DNA of 64,000 nt from Plecoglossus altivelis. Lineage: Eukaryota; Chordata; Actinopteri; Osmeriformes; Plecoglossidae. The notes beneath the pieces were generated by a model. That model did not search any database and was not told the origin of the DNA. It was given only the letters and a program-made list of their open reading frames with translations. Positions 35,538 through 45,200 of the stretch are shown piece after piece. Position 1 is the stretch's first letter, and each line of letters opens with the position of its first letter. Both the position numbers and the translations under genes were made by a program. The DNA is taken from positions 3,939,748 to 4,003,747 of the forward strand of contig BROE01000019.1 in NCBI GenBank assembly GCA_036571765.1, read 5' to 3'.

Positions 35538-38500
35538 TCAACTTAGAAATGTACTATGCTCTGTCGCAAGGAAATCCTGGTTTGGGTTATGCAGTCTCTT
35601 TTTGTGTTTAGACTTCTTTTTCTTGCCAGTCTCACTAGCAGGTAATATTGTTTGACCATCCTGAGGTAACACAGGATGCATCACTGGTAAAATGTCACAT
35701 GTCCCTTCTGACACCATGTCTCCTTCTTGTCCTTCAGTGCCATCTGTGGGAACTGAATCCTTCCTCCTCCTCTTCTTCTTCCTCCTCTTCCTCCCCTGTT
35801 GTCCAAGCGACTCCTCCACACAGCTGGAAGGTGTTCCTGGACATATGACTGCATCTTCCGCTTCCTTTTCGTCTCCTGCTTCATCGTGGCAATATTCCTT
35901 GTTAGCCTTTTTTCTCTTCCTCTCCTTCAAAAGGTTCATGGTTGCCTGCTCAGGCTCTTCTGATTGCACTAAGGTAAGCTCTAATTCGGTTCTAACGTCA
36001 CATGACTTCTTGCCTTCATCGTCTTTCTGTCCATCAAGAGAGTCCACCTGAGGGAACGGCTGTCTCCTTTTCTTTTTCTTGCGCGGAAAAGCTGTCTGTG
36101 CATCTGTTGGCCTTTCGGTTCCCTCCACGTCCAGTGTAGCTGCGGTATTCTCAGGGACTCCCGAAAACGAGTCTCCAGGCCTCTTCTCTTTCCTCCTCAG
36201 GAGCTCAGGAGCTTGGGCGTGTTCCCGGTTCTCTCCGTCCCTCTCCTCCGTGCCTGCGGGGGCCTCCACCTCGCCGGATGGATTTTGATTAATCTTTTTC
36301 TTCCTCTTCTGCTTCTTCTTCTTGTGTGACCCAGTGTGCTCGAATTCTGACGCCGAGTTCAGCAGGGTGTCGGGAGGTTGTTCAGCAGCCTCCTGCTCTG
36401 GATGTTTCCCTGCTGCGTCTACATCCAGCGTGGACACCTGACCTCCCCCTTCCGTGACCAGAGGAACAGACTCCTCTCCCTCGGCAGCAAGGCAAACGGC
36501 AGAATCCCGCCTTTTTGCCTTTTTCTTTGCTGAAACGCCACCTGCGCATGGCGTGACCGTGTCCTCTGTCGGTTCAGTTTGAGGTTCTTCCACCACCGCG
36601 GTGTCTCTCCCTGGTATCCCCTCTAAGGTAGTACGGGCAGCCTTGTCTTTTGTCCTTTTCTTTCGCTTTGGCTCCATGTCTTCCACCGGTGGAGACGGCA
36701 GAACCCTCCCTACTTCTGTATCGTCATGAACTGCTGAAGCCCTCCTCCTTCTTTTCTTCCTTGGCGTCTCTCTGGGCTCCATGGTTCCATCGCCAGGTAA
36801 GGCTCCAGGCTGTTCAGCCACATCCCCCTGGGAGACCACGTCCCCCTGGGAGACCACGTCCCCCGGGGAGACCACGTCCCCCTGGGGGACCACGTCCCCC
36901 GGGGAGACCACGTCCCCCGGGGAGACCACGTCCCCCTGGGGGACAACCACGCCGGTTGTTTCCATGTGGCTGGTACCTGTGCCGCTTGCACCTTCCTCCT
37001 CACCCGTCTGGCGATTTGAGTCGGGATCTACTTCCCCTTCCACATGCGTACGGACATTTGCAGAGTCTGAAGCTTCTGTCGGCTTGTTTTGACTCTCTTT
37101 CGGCCCATGTTCTTGCAGGTCCTCAATGTGTTTCTTTCTGTTATCTGTTGCAAATTGTAAGGAAAGATCATCGAGGACCGTCCCTTCCGCAACCATGGGT
37201 ACCAGTAAGTTATGCTCCTCAACTTCTTCAGTGTCTGGGTGAGGTGTGAGGTCTTGTGAGGTTTTGGCTTTATGGATGCTCACTTTTTTCTTCTTCTCCC
37301 TCTTCTCCTGCTCCTTCTTCTCCTTCTGCTCCCTCTTCTCCTGCTCCTTCTTCTCCTTCTCCTGCTCCTTCTTCTCCCTCTTCTCCTGCTCCTTCTGCTC
37401 CCTCTTCTCCTGCTCCTTCTTCTCCCTCCTCTCCTGCTGCTTCTTCTCCTTCTGCTCCCTCTTCTCCTGCTCCTTCTTCTCCTTCCGTTCCAACTCTTCT
37501 GGGTCAACATGGCTTCCAGTGGGACATCCCCCAGTCATCTGCTTCCGTTTCAATTTCCGAACGCCAACTGCTATGTTTTCCGTCCTCCAACGTGGATGAG
37601 TGTACCAAGCTTGTCTGTCTTGTCGTGGTATCAGCGAAGAGAATCGTTCTGTTGCCTGTCAGGAGAAAGTAAACAGGTTTCGTGTGGTGTAATACATCAC
37701 TGAAAATGCACGTGATAACAAACATGCATTTTGAGAAAAGATTTGTGCGAGACCCACCACCACTCTGATGTCATCATCATCATCATCATCCACCTCCTCA
37801 CCATCCTCCTCCTCCTCCAGGCTGTGAAGAATTCCAACGCATCATTATAGGTCTTGATTAAGGTAAAAGAACGATGAAAACGAATGCTCCACTCGACAAA
37901 ACATCTTAACCACCGATTTTAATTGCCTTATTTCTTTTTTGAAATAGGGTCTGCATTTGATGAAATGATAGTTTGATAAACCTTGTCAGCCTGCTCTGTT
38001 TGAAGCCTCACACCATAAAGAATAGAGCTGTACTGTAGCAAACTTACTCAGATAGGGAGGTCGAGGCTCCATCATCCACACACGCAAACCCTGAGAAAGT
38101 TCCTGTCTTTAACGCTTTGGCATATTTCAGATAACCTCCGACTGCTGAACTCTGTAGTAAAACAAACATGTCAGTGGAACCTTGGAAACACCGAACGCAG
38201 AACAAAGGCAAATTCAGGAAAAAGAAATCATTTAGTTCCTGGAAAGATACCTTACCATAAGTGCTACATGCTTTTCTATTTTTACATGTGTGGTTCTGAA
38301 AGACCTCCTGCATTTCCTGCGTTGTTTATCTTGATAGTTGTCTTCTAGGAAAGGAAAGGAGTAGTTTTTGAAAGCGCAGTACCTATCTCTCCACTGTTTG
38401 GCATCCTTGTGAGACTTCACACGAGTGGAGATGGACTTGATTTGGGGACTGGAAGACCCATCATCCTCTGACTGCTCTGTGGAACATCTGTTTCTTGACT

Positions 38501-38990
38501 TGTCCTTTGATCGGTGCCTTCTCACTGACCTCACCACCTTTGGTATCGGGTGCTGGGTTATGAAAAAGCTGTCCCCAGAATCGCTGCAGAAAAACAACAA
38601 CAAAAAAATACTGCAATGCATCAGGTGCACGAACAATGAAATGTGTTCCATTCCTTAGACCAGTGTCAAACCCTGGTCCTTGAGAGCCGCTGCCTAAGAC
38701 TTAGCATTGGCTAAATAAGTAGATAACATCTGTAAATGTGTTTAGAATTCACGTTCATGAAGATACGCTTACCTGTCGCTTGAAGACCGAGTACTGTCAG
38801 GAATAACATGACATAGGTTTTCCCCGTTTGCCTTTTCGTTTGAGGCAAGCTCATCATCGAAACATCGTGAAATAGACTCCGCAACATTAGGATCATTCTC
38901 AAGTATGAAGCGTGAATCCTTTGTTGAAGCTGTTAAAAAAGCCTCTTCAGCGGGCAGGGTACAACTTTGGACATTTCCAGTTGCTGTCAT
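35538..38990 (-). CDS. taf1d: TAF1D-like Pol I SL1/TIF-IB subunit with a long Lys/Glu-rich C-terminus
   Basis: TAF1D is a nucleolar subunit of the SL1/TIF-IB factor that recruits RNA polymerase I to rDNA promoters. Five exons on minus: 38,990-38,773; 38,583-38,256; 38,151-38,048; 37,821-37,758; 37,655-35,538. All joins are in frame, giving about 943 residues against 278 in human. Support for TAF1D: DSGDSFF.....PIP (75-87), the FPFLE motif (149-153), GGYLKYAKAL resembling human GFFNYIEKLKY, an acidic stretch DLEEEED...DDDDDDD (exon 4), and the head-to-head C11orf54 neighbour. Exon 5 (705 residues) holds a Lys/Glu/Gln block (about 291-365), six-residue GDVVSP/GDVVPQ repeats (about 472-520) and at least eight basic clusters of the KKKRRR type. 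It lacks an obvious human counterpart. Exon 4 could use either of two donors 3 bp apart. Identity as TAF1D is good but not certain. Confidence 0.72.
36800..36960 (-). repeat. taf1d: In-frame 18-bp coding minisatellite (GDVVSP repeat)
   Basis: Seven near-identical 18-bp units within the last taf1d exon encode Gly-Asp-Val-Val followed by Ser-Pro, Pro-Gln or Ser-Gln. Variation between units is mostly in the last two codons. Confidence 0.95.
37275..37500 (-). repeat. taf1d: Coding polypurine repeat (KEKKEQEKREQ-type)
   Basis: On the coding strand this is almost pure purine (GAG, AAG, AGG, CAG codons) with 15-18 bp sub-repeats. It encodes the Lys/Glu/Gln/Arg block of the taf1d-like protein, probably a charged single helix. 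Open frames on the opposite strand are shadows. Confidence 0.9.
38655..38705. repeat. Possible interspersed-repeat fragment in taf1d intron 1
   Basis: The words AACCCTGGTCCTTGAGAG and GCCGCTGCC resemble the end of widespread fish hAT-type DNA transposon remnants as I remember them. A short fragment only, no terminal repeats identified. Confidence 0.25.
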
Positions 38991-39232
38991 ACTTATTTAC
39001 TAAATATTTAATCTTGATGTAAACAAACATAAAGGTGAGACTGTTATACGGCATTTATCTTCTACATTCGGCTGAAAACTCTGCACATGGCTTGTAGCAG
39101 GCGTAACCTACAACCCAGGAAGTCTTCGCAAGGAAGCAAATTGGTTGGACGACTAAATTTTGTCCCTAAGTCTAGTTGATCAGTCAGATGATCGGCACTC
39201 TGGTAGAGAACCTCATATGGATAGGACTGAAA
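38991..39232. promoter_or_regulatory. Bidirectional promoter between taf1d and the C11orf54 homologue
   Basis: Only 242 bp separate the two start codons, which point in opposite directions. It contains two AGGAAG ETS-like words (about 39,117-39,135) and an inverted CCAAT (ATTGG, about 39,139), typical of housekeeping bidirectional promoters. No TATA box is evident. The same head-to-head neighbours occur in human 11q21, to my knowledge. Confidence 0.65.
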
Positions 39233-41285
39233 ATGGCAGATCAGAGTAAAACTGAAAAGTTCCAGTTACATGTCCCTGCTCTTGAAGAATTATGCGACGG
39301 TAAGTATGCATTTAATACGTAAATGTCTATATGTATACATATTCATATGTATGCTTTCTTGCAACATTACCATGAAGTGCAGTAAATGAATAGCTGTCAT
39401 ATGGATTACCAAAGCTACGCCCTATTTTATTATTGTTTTTTTGTATGCAGTATTGCAGAATGGACTTGGGAAGAATTTTGCTGACGCGAATGTTTCCGTT
39501 GTCGAGTGTCCAGATCTTACCAATGACCCTTTTAGATTTCCGGTGAAAGGTAACACTCTTTTTTAGATCTTTTGAATCCGTTCTTAAATTGAACCTGTTT
39601 CTAAAAGTGTTACCACCCTGGAATGTCCTGTCTACTGTGCAGGTTTGTGCGGGAAACCTCGTGTAACAGATGTGGGGGGAGTGCCTTATTTAGTACCTAT
39701 GGTGATAGCAGAAAAGGTGAGCCTTCCTTTAAAATGTATTGCCTATTAGTCATTGTTCATGAGTGATTTTTGTTTTGACATATTAAAGGTTGCACTTATT
39801 TCTCCCAGGAGTACAACATGAACACTGTGTCAAAGGAATTGGAACTACCAGGAGCTTTTATTCTTGGTGCAGGGGCTGTTTCCTGTAAAGCTGTTGGAAT
39901 GAATGCAGAGGTTTGCCAACTGAACAATTGCATGCTTCAGCATGTTGTCAGCTCGGTTCATCATCATCTGTTTATTGAATGTGGTGTCATTTTTATGTCC
40001 ATCCCAAGATGATGCCTCTTGTGCTGACTGAAGCTGAGGGAAGGCCTGCAGTGAACAGCAGCTACCTCTCATCCATCAACCCAGCTGATGGGAAATGCCT
40101 TCTGGAGAAGTACAGCGATAGATTCTCAGACTGTGACTTTGGACTGTTGGCCAACCTGTATGCGTGTGAGGGGAAGCCTGGAAAGGTGAGGGCTGAATGA
40201 TGTGCTAGATGTGTAGATGTGCCAGTGATAGATTATCCTGGTGTATATTATTTGTTCGTTGATGCTAGTACAAATTTACTGTTATTTTTTGTGTGCTAAA
40301 TATAAGTGTCTAACCACTAAGAGAGATCAATGCTGAAAGATATTCCATTTGAAAAAAAGTAGTTATTGACTATTCCAATCATTCTTTTAATCCTAGCAAA
40401 TAATACTCCCTTCTGGTTAAGCATTAAAGGCGAAACCAGCAAAATCAAGATGTGTTCGTGAACTCGTGTTTACTCTTGAGGTTGAAGTCAATAAAGATTA
40501 ACAGGAGGAAAGTTACTCTGAACTGGTTAGGTAATACCTGCTGAATGTGGTCGTTTCTCCTCTCTTGTCAGGTCATAGAGGTGAGAGCCAAAAAGAGAAC
40601 AGGAGAGGAGAGCCTTGTCGGAGCGCTGAGGAAGACCTTAGAAGCTCACTACCCTGATAAGAGCCTGGCTCTGGGTGGAACCTTCATCATCCAGAAAGGA
40701 AAGGCCAAAATCCACATTATGGTACAAACACTTTTATATGGTCACTGAAGATGCTAGCTAGCTGGTATTGCCTTGCTATAGAACATCGTCCGTCGACAGT
40801 AGGTAAAACGGCGGCCTAAGATGTCAGAAGTCAATGTGCTCTCTGTTGTGTTCTGGCGCCCTCCTGTGTAAAGCCAAGAGAGTTCTCAGCCTGTCCTCTC
40901 AACACCGACGAAGACGTTAACAAGTGGCTCAAACACTTTGAAGTCAGCGCTCCGTTGATCTGCCAGTCTGTTCTGGTTTCCAGAGATCCTGTAAGTTTTC
41001 CAGGTTTTGTCATCGGAAAAAGCCGAATACGTTCATTATTACGAGTGCTTAGTGATGACTCGGTGAAACTGTATTACCGCTGTACTAAGGTGATGTTTCT
41101 GTTATCATCAGGGTTTGGATCTGCGTATGGAGCACACACACTGCTTCAGTCACCATGGAGAGGGAGGGCACTACTACATTGACACCACCCCTGACACAGT
41201 GGAATACCTCGGTTACTTCATGCCGGCTGAGTTTATCTACCGCATTGACCGACCCAAGAAAACTCACATTATTGGGCGAATCTAA
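39233..41285 (+). CDS. C11orf54 (PTD012) homologue, zinc-dependent ester hydrolase
   Basis: The human protein C11orf54 is a zinc protein with ester hydrolase activity, reported in nucleus and cytoplasm. Eight exons: 39,233-39,299; 39,451-39,549; 39,643-39,716; 39,809-39,910; 40,009-40,185; 40,572-40,721; 40,874-40,990; 41,112-41,285. All joins keep frame and give 319 residues (human 315). Matching landmarks: FHVP-like opening (FQLHVPALEEL), VGGVPYLVP, LPGAFILGAGA, NPADGKCLLEKYS, GGTFIIQKGK and YLGYFMPAEFIYRID. The three zinc histidines are kept in MEHTHCFSHHGEGGH (270, 272, 282). The start ATG fits the human N-terminus, and an overlapping upstream ATG at 39,217 hits a stop quickly. Poly(A) signal AATAAA at 41,463. 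No defect seen. Confidence 0.96.
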
Positions 41286-41462
41286 AATGACGATTCATCT
41301 TCGTGAAATCATGTCATGCAGAATTTTATTTTGTCTAATTGATTTTTTTTTATAACAGATGATGGTTACCTATGATCTATATCAGGTTGTATGTTGTTAA
41401 CAAAAAACGTGATTTATATGCATTTTCTTGGTTATGATTTTGTAATACTCATCATAAACTGC

Positions 41463-41468
41463 AATAAA
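41463..41468 (+). other. Poly(A) signal of the C11orf54 homologue
   Basis: Canonical AATAAA 178 bp after the stop codon, followed by a GT-rich stretch. Confidence 0.75.
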
Positions 41469-41614
41469 TGCGTTAACATGTTTGAATACGTGTTTCATTC
41501 TGTTATTTGAGCCATTTTGGTCAACCTAATTTTCTTAAGGTTATAATTATGATATAAGGGGAACAGTTAATGATCCTCATCAGTTGAGCTAGTCCATGTT
41601 GCTAATCGAAGTTT

Positions 41615-41715
41615 AAAAAAAATATATATATAAGATAAAATAAGATAAGATAAGAGATCCTTTATTTGTCCCACAATGGGGAAATTCCACTGTTGCAACA
41701 CACAGTTTAGGACAG
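41615..41715. repeat. Fragment of a fish interspersed repeat (ATAAGATAAG... tail)
   Basis: A short TAAGATAAGATAAGAGATCC array leads into TTTATTTGTCCCACAATGGG and GAAATTCCACTGTTGC. This combination recurs as the end of common interspersed repeats in many teleost genomes, as I remember them. No family name is claimed and no open frame is present. Confidence 0.45.
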
Positions 41716-41980
41716 GAATGAAGGAAATAGGTGCATGCAATAACAAAAGGATAAATAAACATGGTTGTAAAAAATACAATATAAAGTGTAAAGTGCACAC
41801 TCTTATTTACATTGAAAATGTAAATAAACATATTAATAAGTTTGATACAATAGTGGGCAAAAATGTATGACCAAACAGATTATTATATTGGATTTGGATC
41901 TACAGTAAGAGGCATTTACAGGCGGATGGTAAATACAGTAATTTGCCCCTATCCCCCTATGGCCCACAGCAATAATGCAA

Positions 41981-42020
41981 CATTTCCCACAATGCTGCCG
42001 CATCAGTCCGGAAGTGTAGC
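41981..42020 (+). promoter_or_regulatory. akap10: Candidate akap10 promoter elements
   Basis: TTTCCCACAATGC (41,983-41,995) is close to the ZNF143/SBS motif and CCGGAAGTG (42,008-42,016) is a consensus ETS/GABP site. They lie about 190 bp upstream of the ATG with no TATA box, which suits a broadly expressed gene. Confidence 0.45.
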
Positions 42021-42200
42021 GTTTATTGACATTATGGCCACTGGTTGTAGAAAGGCAAGATTGGGGATTTGACAGCTTCACCGTGGTTGCAGTCAAATCG
42101 AACACCGTCGTTCATAATCGATGCTTATGAATGAAGGGACTCGCAAATTCACGTCATGTTGTCTTTGAGCTGAGGATACATTTAGAGCGTGAGAATCGTC

Positions 42201-45200
42201 ATGTCTTTTTTCAGGAGAAAAGGTGAGGAAGTCTGAAGTAGCTAGCGTGTCAGGGTGTTGCTATCCATCTAGCTAAGACACTCGCGGCGGACGTTGAGGA
42301 ATGTGCACTTGTGGACATCTTTTTAGTGCCGCTTTTCATAAATGTCGTTAATTTAGCAAAGATATTATTATTGCGAGCCATACCTCGCTAGCTGGCTTAG
42401 GTATCCAGCCCTTGGTAGCATGAATAGATCTGAAAATCTTTGCAAAGCGTTAGCCATACCTACTCGGCATCAACGTTAGCTAACTATTAGCTAGCTTAGC
42501 ACACACTACCAGGTGCTGGCGTGTGTACGGATGGCAAACGGCGCTAGCGGCCGGTGTTTTGAAATCGTAACTTAATATTAAAACTAAAAAAATTAATGCA
42601 ATAACTTAGTGATACACATTTCTAAATTGCCATGGTTTTACGATATGTTCCTCTCAGTCAGTCAGATCTCGCTGGTCTGGACTTGGGTAATACCTCACAT
42701 TAGCTTTTAAGCTTTGGTTAAAGCTAGATATGTAGCTAGTAAACATACATACCGGCTTGTTAGCAGGTCTGTTATTTGGCCTGTACCAGACCTAAGGGGC
42801 ATATCTCGACCCTAAAGTAACACTTCATAGCCACACTGTATTGGCAAGCCAGATCAGACGCAACGTCAGTGTAGGCTTAATATTGTCTTGCAGGCACAGA
42901 AGACAGGTTATTTCACAAGTCTTATCTCCGTAGTGCTGTTTTTCTTGACATCTCAAGGTATTATGCTACGGGGATTCACAAATCTAGATATGAGCTTAGA
43001 GTAGGCATGTTCCTACCATCTGATGCAGTGCAATACACACGTTTCCCTTAAGAGCTCTTCCGTGCAGATGACCCACTCCTTCACAGCCCGGAGTGACTCT
43101 TGAGAACAGAGGATCCGTTTCATTCAGCAGGGTTATCAGATGTATTAGGTTGTATAATAGAATGATGATGACTAATGTGCTTGTTTGCGTGGACCTTTGA
43201 TCATTATTTTCAAAATCAAGATGTTCTTATACCAGATTTGTGCCAGCAAGTAACTCTTTGTCTCGTCTCATCTTCCCACAGAACTGAGGGCATAGTCATT
43301 TGTTTGTTAAAAGACAAAAATCCATCTCTCTGTTTCCCGACTCACTATGTATTGGTTGGATCAGGCCTTACTTGCCTGTAAACACTATATCATCCCCCAT
43401 TGTTTGGCCTTCATTGAAAAAAGGCATGATATTAGAGTTACGGATCTGCTTTTGTGTTGTCGGCCCAACGTTCTAGTGCTCTAATTACAGTCCTGTATCC
43501 TCTCTGCCCACAGCAAAAGGCAAGGAACCCGAGAAACCAGCTGATGCTAAAGTCAATAGAGGTAGGTAATATTGCACCTTCTATGTAGAATTATGACTGC
43601 TGTGTTAATAAGTAGCTGCCTGATGCTCATGTTGGTACTGCAGAGAGATTGGGGAAGACCTTGCTAGTTCTTTAAATGCACTTCTGACACATACCTCTGG
43701 AAAAGTAGTGCTTTGATCCTAGTGGTGTAATTTCTCTTAATAGTAATTTAGAGCAAAATAGAACTTGGTAAACTGTGCAGACATGAGCCATAGCTTGTCT
43801 AAGCAACATCCGTTGTATCAGGTGAAGTGTGAAGCCAGTGTATTGTCAGCAGTGTCACAGAAGGCAAACTGAGAGCAGTTGCTAGCTAGAACACACATAC
43901 ACACAGATAGAACAGTGTTACCTGGATCACTCCCCACCTGCTGCCCTTAACCAAGCAACCATAACCTTAAAAAAGCAGGTCTGTTGCTTGTCCTGTTTAC
44001 TGAAGACACTTTTTGTCCCTGTAGAGCCTGTTGATTGAAGTAACTCTCCTGAATGTAACTGTCTCATCCTCCCAGCCCCAGCCAGTCCCCACCCCCCATC
44101 TCCCGGCCCCAGGAACCACCATGCCATCCAGGAAGCGGCTGGGCCCAGCCACGTGGCCATCAACGCCATCTCCGCCAACATGGACTCTTTTGCCCGCGGA
44201 CGCACAGCCATCCTCAAGAAGCAACCAAGCCATATGGAGGCTGAACACTTTGGGGATCTGGGTACGGGCCTCATCATCCATCACGGTTCACATGTTGTGT
44301 TTTAAAGGCGCTGACGAGTTCTGTACAGTTAACAAGCTCCCTCCTCCCAAGTGTTCTCCTTTGGACCGGACGTGTCCACGCTCGAGTTGGCTGCTTGAAT
44401 CATATTAGTGGGGCACTGGATGCCGGTCCTGGTGAAATGAGTTTCAACTGCCAACTGGCCCCCGCCAATGCTCATAGGCTAATCCGGTGAAGCCTTCACC
44501 CGCCTTCATGCATGGGTTAGCCTTTTGACCAGCACGCCACCAAACCCACTCCAAAGCCCTTCAGTAGAGCAAAGCTGAAACTAGGATCAAGTCCTCACCC
44601 GCACCCCCCCCCCTCCTGATTTGCTGCATTAAAAACACTTCCTGCACATCAAGCTCCCAGAGAGGTTTATGTCAACCTGTCCAAACACTTTCAATACACA
44701 TCCACTATTGTTTACGAGGATGGTGATGACACCACCTGTTGGAGCAGGTCTGTGGAGGTGGTTGAACCAGTGCTGCAGCTCTGAAGTCATGCGTGCTGGG
44801 AAGGCTGTAGGTCAGGGGGAATGACTACTGCTACTACTACTACTGGTACTACTGCTACTACTAGTACTACTACTGCTGCTGCTACTGCTGCTGTAGTCAC
44901 CAGTGTTGTGAGGGCAGCAACTCCTGTTGAGGGAGTGGGAAAGCTGGCATAGCAGAGCCCACTATGGCAGGCTGCCCAGTCTCTGGAGCTGATATAAGAG
45001 CTCCACAAAAGCACTAGCAGCTATCACAGAACGCTTCAGTCAGCTCACCGTTAATTGTGGCAATCCCATGGAATGGAGTCCTCCAGATAAGCTTCACTGA
45101 CATGGCTGAGCTAGTCACATGACCCGGGCACTATGCCATTGAATAGATCATTCACAACAGCGTGTTATTGTTTGATTTCAAGCAGTTTGCGTCTGCCGTG

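Noticed and set aside
36650..37249. 199-codon plus-strand open frame, and several Ser/Leu/Pro frames at 37,246-37,703
   Set aside because: Antisense shadows of the taf1d-like coding exon, created by its polypurine and 18-bp repeats.
37656..38772. Search for box C/D snoRNAs in taf1d introns, because human TAF1D hosts snoRNAs
   Set aside because: A CTGA-like word and an AATGATG-like word are present in one intron but in the wrong order, and no flanking stem was seen. H/ACA types cannot be judged by eye.
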